This document shows positions 17,134-25,856 of a stretch of 64,000 nt of DNA, piece after piece; the first letter of the stretch is position 1, and every line of letters starts with the position of its first letter. Made by a program: the position numbers and the translations under genes. The DNA comes from Devosia sp. (GTDB taxonomy: Bacteria; Pseudomonadota; Alphaproteobacteria; Rhizobiales; Devosiaceae): assembly GCF_014860165.1 (NCBI RefSeq), contig NZ_JACZKG010000012.1, forward strand, positions 62,001 to 126,000, read 5' to 3'. Under the pieces are notes generated by a model. It was not told the DNA's origin, made no database searches, and was given only the letters and a program-made list of their open reading frames with translations.

Positions 17134-17529
17134 TTAGGCGCGGCTATAAGCCAGCGTCTGGCAGAGGATTGCCGCGCGGCAACCCTGGATTTCGATCGTA
17201 TCTTCGCTCACCTGGGTAACGGTGGCTTCGGCGCTGATGCCGCCGGCCGTCAGCGAGCCCTTCCATTCCCCGGGCGCGACCTGCTCGGCCTGCATCACCT
17301 TCTTGCCGACAAAGGCCAGATTTTCCGGGGTGGCCGAAGCGCCCTCGAGGTTGGTCAGCACACCGCACAGGTCGGTATTGTCCTCGCCGCACAGCGAGAA
17401 TTCAAACGACGTGCCGAATTCGTCAACGAAGGTGCCGTTGGGCAGAGCCGCCGCGTCCTGGGCCAGAGTCGGCAGAGCAGCGGCAACGCAAAGGGCACCG
17501 ATAGCAAAAGTGGTCTTCAAAAAGTGCAT
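17134..17529 (-). CDS. Small periplasmic DUF2147-like protein
   Basis: A 131-residue exported protein. Residues 1-23 form a signal peptide (ATTFAIGAL-type hydrophobic core with cleavage after LAQ/TLAQ). The remainder carries paired cysteines (SLCGEDNTDLCGVL and QGCRAAILCQTLAYSR) in the pattern of DUF2147, a periplasmic beta-rich domain of unknown function that ends in a Gly-Cys...Leu-Cys...Arg signature. The start was chosen at the signal peptide with GGAG upstream; a longer in-frame reading has no support. It is a single gene, divergently placed from nothing obvious, and ends at the shared terminator. Confidence 0.75.
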   Translation of the reverse strand: MHFLKTTFAIGALCVAAALPTLAQDAAALPNGTFVDEFGTSFEFSLCGEDNTDLCGVLTNLEGASATPENLAFVGKKVMQAEQVAPGEWKGSLTAGGISAEATVTQVSEDTIEIQGCRAAILCQTLAYSRA

Positions 17530-17636
17530 GGTTCTATCTCCATGCGACACGCCGCCCCACGCAGTCGCGATCAAGGTTGGTTGATGGTTAGCTAACGCGG
17601 CCTTGTCACTTCGGTTGCGCGCTGTTGAGATCACGT

Positions 17637-18830
17637 TTAGCGGCCAAATGTGGCAGCAATCTCGACATGGGCCGACTGGGCGAACTGGTCGACTGCGACA
17701 ATTGCGCCCATGTTGTAGCCACCTGCCACCAGAATGGCCGCATCGCGGGCAAAGGTCCTGGGATCGCAAGCCACCATGACCACGGTCCTGACCCTGGACT
17801 TGGCCAGCTCCCTGACCTGCGCCTCGGCGCCCGCGCGGGGTGGGTCGAGCACCACCGCCTCATAGTCGAGTTCGAACTGGGTCAGCGGATCGCGGAACAG
17901 GTCGCGGGCCCTGGCGGTGATTTCGCGCAGCCCTTTGGTGAACCGTCGCGCCTTGTCCAGGGCGGCAATGCCCGGTTTGTCGCTGTCGAAGGCGGTGACC
18001 GGGCGCTGTTCGGCCAGCCGCAGGGCAAAGGGTCCGACGCCGCAGAACAGGTCGGCCACCGATTTGGCCTTGCCCACGGCATTGACCACATAATCGGCCA
18101 GCGCCTGTTCGGCGGCCTCGGTGGCCTGGAGGAAGCTGCCGATCGGCAATTCCACCCGCGCCTTGCCCATTTCGACGATGGGCGGCTGCGCCTGCAGCAC
18201 CATTTCGCCATTGAGGGCCAGCCGCGCCAGCTTGAAGCGGCCGACCAGCGGCGCGACGCGATCGGTCCGGGCCTGCTTTTTCTCGGTGCGGATGGCAACA
18301 TCGAGGCCCGATAGCGTGGCGGTGAAGCTCACATCGGCCTCGCCGACCGCCTGCATCACCGCCCGGGCAATATCGGGGGCGCGGGCCAGCCCGGGCACCA
18401 GGATGGGGCAGGTATCGAGGTCATGCACCTGGTGGCTGCGCAGCCGCATATAGCCGGCGCCTTCGCGGCGCGCATGCAGAGTGGCGCGGCGCCGGCCATT
18501 GCCGGATGCGTCGATGAAACTGACAACCTTCTGTTCGATGCCGGCAAAGCGCAGCGGCGTTTCCACCAGCCCGATCTTGAAGGCCTCGTAGTCGGGCCGA
18601 GCCAGATGCTGGAGCTGGCAGCCACCACAGGCGCCGAAATGCGGGCAGAATGGCTCGATGCGGTTGGGGGCCGGGGTGATGACGCCCAGCAGGGTGCCGC
18701 GGTCGCCGTCGATCGATATCTCGACGGTTTCGCCCGGCAGCGCCAGCGGCACGAAGACCTTGCGGCCGTCGATCTCGGCAACCCCCTCGCCCTTGTGGCC
18801 GAGGCTGGTGATAGTGGTGGTGGTTGTCAT
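17637..18830 (-). CDS. RNA 5-methyluridine methyltransferase (TrmA/RlmD family)
   Basis: A 397-residue SAM-dependent enzyme that methylates C5 of a uridine in rRNA or tRNA. An N-terminal TRAM-like region (residues 1-55) is followed by an Fe-S cluster site CPHFGACGGCQLQHL near residue 62 and, later, a fourth cysteine in DTCPIL. The SAM-binding motif is DLFCGVGPFALRLA near residue 262. The catalytic motif DPPRAGAE and the nucleophile-bearing VACDPRTFARD close the C-terminus. Alphaproteobacterial members are usually annotated as 23S rRNA U1939 methyltransferases, but tRNA U54 cannot be excluded. It stands alone with no co-transcribed partner. Confidence 0.9.
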   Translation of the reverse strand: MTTTTTITSLGHKGEGVAEIDGRKVFVPLALPGETVEISIDGDRGTLLGVITPAPNRIEPFCPHFGACGGCQLQHLARPDYEAFKIGLVETPLRFAGIEQKVVSFIDASGNGRRRATLHARREGAGYMRLRSHQVHDLDTCPILVPGLARAPDIARAVMQAVGEADVSFTATLSGLDVAIRTEKKQARTDRVAPLVGRFKLARLALNGEMVLQAQPPIVEMGKARVELPIGSFLQATEAAEQALADYVVNAVGKAKSVADLFCGVGPFALRLAEQRPVTAFDSDKPGIAALDKARRFTKGLREITARARDLFRDPLTQFELDYEAVVLDPPRAGAEAQVRELAKSRVRTVVMVACDPRTFARDAAILVAGGYNMGAIVAVDQFAQSAHVEIAATFGR

Positions 18831-18886
18831 CGGGGTCCGGGCTTGCTGAAGCGGGTTCAGTAGCCTGTCCCATCAAGGATGCCAAC

Positions 18887-18917
18887 CTTCCCCCTCTCCC
18901 TGCAGGAGAGGGGGAAG
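18887..18917. repeat. Perfect 13-bp-arm inverted repeat
   Basis: CTTCCCCCTCTCC-CTGCA-GGAGAGGGGGAAG lies between the methyltransferase and D-lactate dehydrogenase genes, both transcribed leftward. It could terminate or stabilise the upstream mRNA end but has no T-run, so a classical terminator is unlikely. Confidence 0.6.
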
Positions 18918-18925
18918 AGGCGACA

Positions 18926-21841
18926 TTAGCGCGTCGCCCATTCCAGCAGGCTTGCCAGGCCCACGAACGGCACGCCGGCATGTTCGCTGAGACCCGAGGC
19001 GCAGGTGCTGACCGTCGAGACGCCGAGCGTGCAGCCGGCAGGAATGTCGGCCTTGGCGAAGCGGGTCGCGTGGGCGTTGAGCTCGGGGAAGAACAGGCCC
19101 TTGTCGCCGGCATAGCCGCAGCAGGTGACCGAGCTGAGCACCGCAATCTCGTCGGCGCAGGCGCGGGCAATGGCCTCGGTCATGGGCTGTTCGGCCAGCC
19201 GCTGGGCCGAGCAGTTGTGATGCACGGCCACGACGGGGAGCTTGCGGGTAATGGTCAGGCGCGGCAGCAGCTGGCTGAGCAGGAACTGGCTGGAATCGAG
19301 CACGGGGGCATCGCCGGGGAATTCGCGCAGGTGCTTGGCGCAGGTGGAGGCGTCGGTGACGACACTGAGCCGGCCGGCATCCGACAGCGCCGAGAGCTCG
19401 CGCTTGAGCGCCCCGCCGACTTCGGCCGCCTGTTCGGGGAAACCCTTGGACTGGAAGGGCTGGCCGCAGCATTGGCCATTGAGATGCTCGGGCATGATGA
19501 CGTCGAAGCCGGCCCGCGTCAGGAGCGCCAGCATGGCATCGGGCACGGCGAGCAGATCGTGCTCCGTCCTGGGTGCCCCGAACATGCGGGTGGCGCAGCT
19601 GGGGAAATAGACGATGGATGGACGACCGGTCTGGGCGATGGGCACGGGAAAGCCGGTCTGGCGGGGATCCTGCCGGTCGGGTGCTGCTTTGAGTGATCCC
19701 GGCCCGTGATGCAGGGCTCGGGACAGGCGGGGAACGCGCCTGCCCGTCAGGCGGCGTGCCGAATCGGTGATGGCCTCCATGGCCGGGGCTGGGATCACGG
19801 TGCGGGCCATGTCGGCCAGGGCCACGCCGCCACGCATCATGGATTCGACCGCGCCGCGATGATCGGCGGCAAAGCCCGCCACGGCGCGCGCCGTGCCGCT
19901 ACGTCTTTGCGCGCGCTGGCCGATAATCATCGTCCCTGTCTCGATGCCGACCGGGCAGCGCAGCGAGCAGAGATTGCAGGCGGCGCAGGTATCGAGGCCG
20001 GCATATTGAAAGTCCTCGTCCAGGCGCTTGAGCCGTGCCGGATCTTCGCCACTGCGCCGCAGCCGTTCCCGCTCGCGGGTGACGGCGATGCGCTGGCGCG
20101 GCGACAGGGTCATCTGGTGGCTGGGACAGGCCGGCTCGCAGAAGCCGCATTCGATGCAGAGATCGACCAGCTCATCGGCCAGCGGCATGACCTTGAGATG
20201 CTTGATGTGGATCTTGTCGTCGGGATTGAGCAGCACGCCCGGATTGAGCAGGTTTTCCGGATCGAACAGCTGCTTGATCCGCCACATCAGGCCATAGGCC
20301 TTGCTGCCCCATTCGGCTTCGACAAAGGGCGCGATGGCGCGGCCGGTGCCGTGCTCGGCCTTGAGCGAGCCGCCATATTGCACCGAGACCAGTTGCGACA
20401 GATCATGCGAGAAGCGATCGAACTTTTCCGCCGATCCGGGCTGGGCGAAGTCGTCGCTCATCTGGAAATGCAGGTTTCCCGCCAGCGCGTGACCAAAGAT
20501 GATGGCATCTTCATAGCCGTGGTCGTCGAGCAATTGCCGCATGTCGATGACGAAGTCGGCAAGCCGCTCGATCGGGGCCGCCACGTCTTCAGTCAGCATG
20601 GACGTGCCCTTGGGTCGGGCCGCGCCGCCCGAGGCGAAGAAGCCCTTGCGGATATCCCAAAGGGCATGGCTGCGCGCTTCATCGGTGGAAAAATCGATAT
20701 GGGTGGCGCCATGCCGCGCCAGCAGCTCCACCGCCCTGGCGGTTTCGGTGGCCAACGTGGCGGCGTCGGGGGCGGTGACGTCGATCAGCACGGCTGGCGA
20801 GTTATCGGTCAGCCAGGGCAGCAGCGGCGCCATGGGCGGCAAATGCTCCACCGTCGCCAGGGCGCGCCGCTCGATATATTCGGCGGCGGTGACGCCCGTC
20901 GTGACCTGCACGCCGCCATTGGCCATTTCGATGATGGCGCGGCCGGCCGATTGCGGGTCGGGGAACGGCACCAGCGCCGTGGCCTTGAAGGGATGCTCGG
21001 GCACGGTCTTGTAGGTCACCTCGGAAACGAAGCCGAGTGTGCCTTCCGAACCCACCATGAGGTGGATGAGGATATCGAGCGGGTCGTGGTAATCGACCAG
21101 GGCATTGAGCGAATAGCCGACCGTATTCTTGATGCGGTACTTTTTCCGGATCAGTGCAACCAGCTCGGCATCGTCCATCACCTCGTGATGGAGCCGGTGC
21201 AGGCCCTCGAGCATGGTGCCGTGGCTGTTGCGGAATGCCTCGCGGCTCGCCGCATCGCCCGAATCCAGCATGGTGCCATCGGTCAGCACGAGGCGCAGCC
21301 GCGCCATGGTGTGGTAGGTGTTCTGCGCCACGCCGCAGCACATGCCGGACGAATTGTTGTTGACCACGCCACCGATCTTACAGGTGGCCTGGCTGGCCGG
21401 ATCAGGCCCGATCTTCCGGTTGAAGGGCTTTAGCGCCCTGTTGGCATTAGCCACGATGATCGATGGCCCCAGCGTGATCTGCTCGGCCCCCGGGTGAATG
21501 TCGAGCTTGCGCCAGCCATCGCCGAGCACGGCCAGCACGCCATCGGTCACCGCCTGGCCCGAAAGCGAGGTGCCGGCGGCCCGGAAGGTGATCGGCAGCC
21601 CCTCGGCGCGGGCTGCCGCCATGACGGCGCGAACCTCGTCCTCGGAATTGATGAAGACCACGACCGCCGGAACCAGCCGGTAGGAGCTGGCGTCGCCGCT
21701 CCAGGCATAGGTCATCAGTGGATCGGTATGGATGCGCCCCTGGACCTTGCCCTTGAGCCTGAGGGCGACACGTTCACCGGCCGCCTGGCGGTCAGGCATG
21801 GGCTGGTGGAGGGCGGAGGGGGGAAGAGTGGCTTGCTGCAT
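18926..21841 (-). CDS. FAD/Fe-S D-lactate dehydrogenase (Dld-II/GlcD-GlcF fusion type)
   Basis: A 971-residue two-part enzyme. Residues 1-560 form a FAD-binding-4 oxidoreductase (RAAGTSLSGQAVTD, and a GPDPASQATCKIGGVVNNNS flavin contact). Residues 570-971 are a GlpC-like ferredoxin/cysteine-rich part with CIECGFCEPACPS, CAACNLCSLRCPVG and two CCG-type heterodisulfide-reductase motifs (CCGQPF, CCGYAGDKG). The family passes electrons from D-lactate or D-2-hydroxy acids to the quinone pool at the inner membrane. The ATG at 21841 is preferred to an in-frame TTG two codons earlier. A perfect 14-bp palindrome stands nine bases upstream. D-2-hydroxyglutarate or glycolate are alternative substrates. 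Confidence 0.88.
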   Translation of the reverse strand: MQQATLPPSALHQPMPDRQAAGERVALRLKGKVQGRIHTDPLMTYAWSGDASSYRLVPAVVVFINSEDEVRAVMAAARAEGLPITFRAAGTSLSGQAVTDGVLAVLGDGWRKLDIHPGAEQITLGPSIIVANANRALKPFNRKIGPDPASQATCKIGGVVNNNSSGMCCGVAQNTYHTMARLRLVLTDGTMLDSGDAASREAFRNSHGTMLEGLHRLHHEVMDDAELVALIRKKYRIKNTVGYSLNALVDYHDPLDILIHLMVGSEGTLGFVSEVTYKTVPEHPFKATALVPFPDPQSAGRAIIEMANGGVQVTTGVTAAEYIERRALATVEHLPPMAPLLPWLTDNSPAVLIDVTAPDAATLATETARAVELLARHGATHIDFSTDEARSHALWDIRKGFFASGGAARPKGTSMLTEDVAAPIERLADFVIDMRQLLDDHGYEDAIIFGHALAGNLHFQMSDDFAQPGSAEKFDRFSHDLSQLVSVQYGGSLKAEHGTGRAIAPFVEAEWGSKAYGLMWRIKQLFDPENLLNPGVLLNPDDKIHIKHLKVMPLADELVDLCIECGFCEPACPSHQMTLSPRQRIAVTRERERLRRSGEDPARLKRLDEDFQYAGLDTCAACNLCSLRCPVGIETGTMIIGQRAQRRSGTARAVAGFAADHRGAVESMMRGGVALADMARTVIPAPAMEAITDSARRLTGRRVPRLSRALHHGPGSLKAAPDRQDPRQTGFPVPIAQTGRPSIVYFPSCATRMFGAPRTEHDLLAVPDAMLALLTRAGFDVIMPEHLNGQCCGQPFQSKGFPEQAAEVGGALKRELSALSDAGRLSVVTDASTCAKHLREFPGDAPVLDSSQFLLSQLLPRLTITRKLPVVAVHHNCSAQRLAEQPMTEAIARACADEIAVLSSVTCCGYAGDKGLFFPELNAHATRFAKADIPAGCTLGVSTVSTCASGLSEHAGVPFVGLASLLEWATR

Positions 21842-21849
21842 GGCCAAGC

Positions 21850-21863
21850 ACTAACATGTTAGT
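21850..21863. promoter_or_regulatory. Perfect 14-bp palindrome at the D-lactate dehydrogenase start
   Basis: ACTAACATGTTAGT is fully self-complementary and begins nine bases before the dehydrogenase ATG, in the divergent gap with the AraC-type gene. It has the look of an operator for a dimeric GntR-, TetR- or MarR-type repressor. It also overlaps an in-frame upstream ATG of the AraC gene, which argues against that ATG as a start. Confidence 0.5.
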
Positions 21864-21915
21864 CCCCGCCTGCGAAGGCCTTGTCAGCGCGTCGCGAGCA
21901 GGCTTTGCTGGCCAT

Positions 21916-22779
21916 ATGGAAATGGCGCTACACCATCCCGGCCCCCATCTCAGCGACTGTGTCGCTGCCATGGTGCATTTTTCCGGTTTCGTGCCCGACT
22001 ACCAGCGCGAGAAACTGCTTCCCGATGGCGTGATCGAGATCGTCGTCGATCTCAGTGACCGGCCCAAGCGCCTGTTTCGCGACGAGGCCGGGCCCGAGGG
22101 CGACGATTTCCGCAAGGCCTGGATTTCGGGCGTTCATGGCAGACCGATCATCGTCGAGGCGCAGCCGATGGCCGAGATGCTGGTCATCAGCTTTACGCCG
22201 GGCGGCGCCTGGCCCTTTATCGGCACAACGGCCAGCGCGCTGGCTGACGGGGTATTCGAACTCGACGCGGTGCTGGGTTCTGCAGCAGCCAGCCTGCGCG
22301 ACCGGCTGCTGGCGGGCCTTAGCCCAAGGGAGAAATTTGCGCTGGCCGAGAGCTGGCTGCTCGAACGCAGCGGCGGCCCGGTGCGCCGCGACCCGCTGAT
22401 CGCACACCTCACCAGCCGGATCAGCACCGGCGGGCTGCCGATCCGCGCGCTGGTGGAGGAAACCGGCCGCTCCGAACGCGCTATCCAGCTCCTCGCCCAG
22501 CGTTGGCTCGGCACCAGCCTCAAGCACTATGCCCGCATGCGCCGCTTCCAGCGGGTGATCGGCAGCATGGCGGCCGGCGCGCCGCCCGATTGGTCAGACC
22601 TCGCCAGCGCCGAAGGCTATTTCGACCAGTCCCATCTCAGCCACGAATTCGTGGCCTTTGCCGGCATGACCCCCGGGGCCTATGCGACGCGCTATGCCGG
22701 CCTCACCGATTTCCTGCCTCTGCTGGTGTCGCCGGCATGCGGAAATCTACAAGACGGCGCCCGGATGCTGCAGGCATGA
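21916..22779 (+). CDS. AraC-family regulator with DUF6597-like N-terminal domain
   Basis: A 287-residue regulator. The C-terminal third contains the AraC double helix-turn-helix (RALVEETGRSERAIQLLAQRW and the second part FDQSHLSHEFVAFAGMTPGAY, near residues 190-265). The N-terminal domain (residues 10-130, HFSGFVPDYQREKLLPDGVIEIVVDL) matches the DUF6597 sensor module typical of a group of AraC proteins of unknown ligand. The start is uncertain: no strong binding site is seen, ATGs at 21916 and 21922 are both possible, and 21856 lies in the palindrome. It is divergent from the D-lactate dehydrogenase gene, which it may regulate. Confidence 0.8.
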   Translation: MEMALHHPGPHLSDCVAAMVHFSGFVPDYQREKLLPDGVIEIVVDLSDRPKRLFRDEAGPEGDDFRKAWISGVHGRPIIVEAQPMAEMLVISFTPGGAWPFIGTTASALADGVFELDAVLGSAAASLRDRLLAGLSPREKFALAESWLLERSGGPVRRDPLIAHLTSRISTGGLPIRALVEETGRSERAIQLLAQRWLGTSLKHYARMRRFQRVIGSMAAGAPPDWSDLASAEGYFDQSHLSHEFVAFAGMTPGAYATRYAGLTDFLPLLVSPACGNLQDGARMLQA

Positions 22780-22806
22780 TCGAGCGGCGCAAAGGGAGGG
22801 CAAGCG

Positions 22807-23208
22807 ATGCCTGAAGTGAACTGGCTGGCGGTGGTCGCCGCGGCCATATCGATGTTCGTCATCGGGGGAGTCTGGTACTCGCCCGTCCTGTTCGACAAGG
22901 CCTGGCGGCGCGCGGGCAATATCAGCGATGCCGACATGGCGCGCGGCAATCCGGCGGTTATTTTCGGCGTGGCCTTCTTGCTGTGCCTGGTGATGGCGGC
23001 CAATCTGGCCTTCTTCATCGCCGGGCCGGAAACCACGCTTGGCTTTGCCATCGGTGCCGCCCTTGCCGCCGGCTTGGGATGGGCGGCGCTCAGCGTCGGT
23101 GTCATCAGTCTGTTCGAGCGCCGGCCACTCAGCTATGCGCTGATCAATGGCGGCTACCTTACAATAGGCTTTGCCGTGATGGGCCTGATCCTGGGTCTCT
23201 GGCGCTGA
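22807..23208 (+). CDS. DUF1761 membrane protein
   Basis: A 133-residue protein with four predicted transmembrane helices (about residues 7-27, 51-72, 78-100, 108-130). The first helix is followed by the DUF1761 hallmark GGVWYSPVLFDKAW. The family is widespread in bacteria and has no known function. GGGAGGGCAAGCG before the ATG is a strong ribosome-binding site. The gene follows the AraC-type regulator by 27 bp on the same strand, so the two may be co-transcribed, and ends at a terminator shared with the converging PadR gene. Confidence 0.85.
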   Translation: MPEVNWLAVVAAAISMFVIGGVWYSPVLFDKAWRRAGNISDADMARGNPAVIFGVAFLLCLVMAANLAFFIAGPETTLGFAIGAALAAGLGWAALSVGVISLFERRPLSYALINGGYLTIGFAVMGLILGLWR

Positions 23209-23239
23209 AAAGGGCGGCGATTGCGCGCCGCCCTTTTTG
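23207..23239. terminator. Bidirectional terminator between DUF1761 and PadR genes
   Basis: AAAAGGGCGGCG-ATTGCG-CGCCGCCCTTTTT forms a strong GC stem with flanking A- and T-runs between the converging genes. Confidence 0.88.
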
Positions 23240-23241
23240 TT

Positions 23242-23979
23242 CTAGATATCGACCTCGTCGTCGCCCAGCGCTTCGATCTCGGCAGCGGCGCGCTTGAGGA
23301 TTTCGGCGACGTGGCGCTGCTGGTCCTCGGAGGCGCGGCGCGCCTTCTTGATGGCGGCCTTGAGGTCGCGACGGGCGTCGTTGAGTTCGGGCACCACATC
23401 CTTGAGGTCGCGATCGGCTTCGGGTCCAGCCTGGGGATCCCAGCCATGGCCGCGCGGCGGGCGGTTGCCGAAATCGGGGCCCGGGCCTGCTTCACTGCGC
23501 CCGAAGGGCCAGTCAGCCTTGGCGAATTCGCGGAAGCGGTTCATCTGCTCGCCCGCCTTGGCCAGGAAGGACAGGGTGGATTCGATGGCCTCCCGGTTAT
23601 CGGTGAGATGCGCCCTGCCCTCATCGGTGATGGTATAGAGCTTCTTGTTGCCATCGGCCTGCGAGGTCACGTAGCCGGCTTCCTCAAGGAAGGTCAGCGC
23701 CGGATAGACGATGCCGGGGCTCGGCGTATAGAAGCCGGCCGACTTTTCCTCGATGGCCTTGATCAGGTCATAGCCATGGCGTGGCTGCTGCTCGATCAGG
23801 TACAGCGCGACAAGGCGCAGGTCGCCGGAAGCGAGCATGCGGCCGATGCGGAAATTGCCGCCCATATTGCCCCAGCCTTCGCCACTCTCGACGCCGGCGG
23901 CGAAGCGCCCCCAGCCGCGGCGGGCCATGGCTTCCATGCGGCGCCAATTGGGCTCGCCGTCCTTCCAATATCCACTCAT
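23242..23979 (-). CDS. PadR-family transcriptional regulator
   Basis: A 245-residue protein. The PadR winged helix spans about residues 40-125 (RLVALYLIEQQPRHGYDLIKAIEE, then YTPSPGIVYPALTFLEEAGYVTS and the wing KKLYTITDEGRAHL). A C-terminal helical region rich in charged residues (LNDARRDLKAAIKKARRASEDQQRHVAEILKR) should mediate dimerisation as a coiled coil. The start MSGYWKDGEP has GGAGACCC upstream. Two GATATATC sites in its promoter, one within a 12-bp perfect palindrome, fit PadR autorepression. No target gene other than itself is adjacent. Confidence 0.88.
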   Translation of the reverse strand: MSGYWKDGEPNWRRMEAMARRGWGRFAAGVESGEGWGNMGGNFRIGRMLASGDLRLVALYLIEQQPRHGYDLIKAIEEKSAGFYTPSPGIVYPALTFLEEAGYVTSQADGNKKLYTITDEGRAHLTDNREAIESTLSFLAKAGEQMNRFREFAKADWPFGRSEAGPGPDFGNRPPRGHGWDPQAGPEADRDLKDVVPELNDARRDLKAAIKKARRASEDQQRHVAEILKRAAAEIEALGDDEVDI

Positions 23980-23990
23980 GATGGGTCTCC

Positions 23991-24056
23991 GATATATCTT
24001 TCGTTTCACTGAGACCAAAGATCGGCGTCCATTCTGGCGATTTCAAGATATATCTT
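23991..24056. promoter_or_regulatory. PadR-type operators (GATATATC pair)
   Basis: GATATATCTT (23991-24000) and the palindrome AAGATATATCTT (24045-24056) flank the promoter region of the PadR gene. ATATATC-type sites are known for PadR proteins of this class. Confidence 0.6.
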
Positions 24057-24115
24057 ACGATTGTTTCTGGCGGGCGACGAAACGCCCGTGGCGCTTTGCT
24101 CCCGCACCGACCGCG

Positions 24116-24201
24116 CGTCACGTCAGGGCCTGACCCGAGGGGGTTGCACTCGCGGAACGATCGTTAAGTGCAGAGCCCTCGGGTCAAGCCCTGATGTGAC
24201 G
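24116..24201. repeat. 86-bp inverted-repeat element, copy 1
   Basis: CGTCACGTCAGGGC...TGACCCGAGGG is mirrored by CCCTCGGGTCAAGCCC...TGTGACG. It is exactly 86 bp, like the three other copies in the window, and is the most diverged at its left arm. It fills the gap between the PadR and NDUFA9-like genes; the remainder of that gap shows nothing else. Confidence 0.8.
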
Positions 24202-24312
24202 GCTGGTGGCGTGGCCGATCGGTGGGCAAATCAACGCGCGGGCGCGCCAAAGAAAATCCCGCCCGGGGTGCCGGACGGGAGGGGATGCACTGCGATTCAA
24301 TCGGTCGTCGCC

Positions 24313-25299
24313 CTAAAGGATGGGCGCCGGGGCGTTGTCGCGGTCGAACTGGCCGTGCTTGCGATAGCGATACATGTAGGTGGGCAGGATCGCATCCATC
24401 GCCGTGGGTGTGATGCCGAAGGCGGCGAAGGTTCGCTTGTCCTTGATGGCGGCATCGGAAACGACATTGTCGACGCCGAGCAGTTCGACCTGGTCCGCGG
24501 TCAGCAGAGGCGGAAAGGGCAGGATGGCGAAAGGCAGGGCCAGCAGCTTGGCCAGGCTCGATGGCAGCGGCAGCATGGGGCGGTTGCGACCGGCTTCGCG
24601 CTGGATGCGAACCAGCAGCTGCCTATAGGTCTCGATCTGCGGCCCGCCCAGCTCGTAGATGCGGCCGGACTTGACCTGACCCTCGGCAGCCAGCGCAAAG
24701 GCCTCGGCCACGTCGCCGACATAGGCGGGCTGGAACCGCGTATCGCCGCCGATGACGGGCAGCACCGGCAGCATGCGCGCCAGGGCACCCATCAGGTTGA
24801 AGAAGCCATCGCCCTGCCCGAACAGCAGCGAGGGCCGCATGATGATGGCATCGGGGAAGGCCTTGAGCACGGCCTCTTCGCCAGCCAGCTTGCTGGCGGC
24901 ATAGGTGCTGACTTCGGCTGCCTTGTCGACGCCAAGCGCCGACATATGCACCAGCTTCGAGGCGCCGGCGGCCTTGGCAGCGGCGGCAATGTTGGCGGCA
25001 CCGTCGACATGCACGGCCTCAAAGGTCTGCGCGCCGCGCGAATGGCCGACACCCACCAGGTTGATGACGATATCGGCGCCGGCTACCGCATGGCGCACCG
25101 AAGCGGCATTGCGCACATTGGCCTGGATCGGCACGATCTGGCCGACGCTGCCGAACATCCTGGTATGGCCGGCCAGGTCGGGCCGGCGCACGGCGACGCG
25201 GATGCGATGGCCGCGCTTGGCCAGTAGTTGCACGATCTGGGTGCCGACAAAGCCCGAACCGCCAAAAATGGTGACGAGTCTGGGTTCAATTCTGTCCAT
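24313..25299 (-). CDS. NDUFA9-like NAD(P)-binding protein (atypical SDR)
   Basis: A 328-residue atypical short-chain dehydrogenase of the complex I NDUFA9-subunit-like family. The Rossmann motif VTIFGGSGFVGTQIVQLLAKRG begins near residue 9. The usual YxxxK active-site pair survives only as STYAASKLAGE, which fits a structural or non-classical role. Homologues in alphaproteobacteria are often called complex I NDUFA9 subunit family protein, although they are not part of bacterial complex I itself. They may bind NADPH and a quinone-like ligand. The start MDRIEPR is supported by GGAG at the right distance. It is monocistronic, convergent with the PadR gene. Confidence 0.85.
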   Translation of the reverse strand: MDRIEPRLVTIFGGSGFVGTQIVQLLAKRGHRIRVAVRRPDLAGHTRMFGSVGQIVPIQANVRNAASVRHAVAGADIVINLVGVGHSRGAQTFEAVHVDGAANIAAAAKAAGASKLVHMSALGVDKAAEVSTYAASKLAGEEAVLKAFPDAIIMRPSLLFGQGDGFFNLMGALARMLPVLPVIGGDTRFQPAYVGDVAEAFALAAEGQVKSGRIYELGGPQIETYRQLLVRIQREAGRNRPMLPLPSSLAKLLALPFAILPFPPLLTADQVELLGVDNVVSDAAIKDKRTFAAFGITPTAMDAILPTYMYRYRKHGQFDRDNAPAPIL

Positions 25300-25435
25300 T
25301 CTGGGCTCCGGCAACAGGCTTGGTTGGCTCCGCTTCTATCGCATAGCCGCCGCCGCTGTCGAGGGCAGCAAGCCCACAAGGGGCTTGACACCACGCCGCA
25401 TTTGTTCTTGTTTTGTTCTCCACAAGGAGGCACCA

Positions 25436-25798
25436 ATGCCCGACATGAAGACTTACCATGGCCAATGCCATTGTGGCGCGGTGCGCTACACCGCCACCAC
25501 GGACCTGAGCTCCCTGGGCGACTGCAACTGCTCGCGCTGCCGGCGGCTGGGCTGGGTCATGCAATCGGTGCCGGCGTCCGACTTCAGGCTGGAGAGCGGC
25601 GAGGCCAATCTCAGCGTCTATCACTTCAGCACCGAGACGATCGACCACCTGTTCTGCAAGACCTGCGGCATCGAATCGTTTTCCCGCGGCAGCGACGGCA
25701 AAGGCAACGAACTGGTGATGATCAATGTCAATTGCCTGGAACCGCCCGTTCCTGTCGATCGCAACGGCATCAAACACTGGGATGGGGCTAACTGGTGA
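25436..25798 (+). CDS. GFA-domain protein (glutathione-dependent formaldehyde-activating fold)
   Basis: A 120-residue CENP-V/GFA-fold zinc protein. The zinc-binding cysteines appear in order: CHCGAVRY, CNCSRCRRLG, and FCKTCGIESFSR. Members resemble Gfa, which binds glutathione and was proposed to speed S-hydroxymethylglutathione formation, but most small homologues have unknown substrates. AAGGAGGCACCA before the ATG is an excellent ribosome-binding site; a longer in-frame reading is antisense to the neighbouring gene and is discarded. It is a single gene before tRNA-Leu. Confidence 0.88.
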   Translation: MPDMKTYHGQCHCGAVRYTATTDLSSLGDCNCSRCRRLGWVMQSVPASDFRLESGEANLSVYHFSTETIDHLFCKTCGIESFSRGSDGKGNELVMINVNCLEPPVPVDRNGIKHWDGANW

Positions 25799-25816
25799 GG
25801 CGCGCACGAATGCCGG

Positions 25817-25845
25817 TTGACATCGTCAGGCGCTGCCCCTAGTTA
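25817..25845 (+). promoter_or_regulatory. Promoter of tRNA-Leu
   Basis: TTGACA, a 17-bp spacer and TAGTTA place transcription start a few bases before the tRNA at 25857. The -35 is a perfect consensus. Confidence 0.75.
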
Positions 25846-25856
25846 CACCACCGCTT

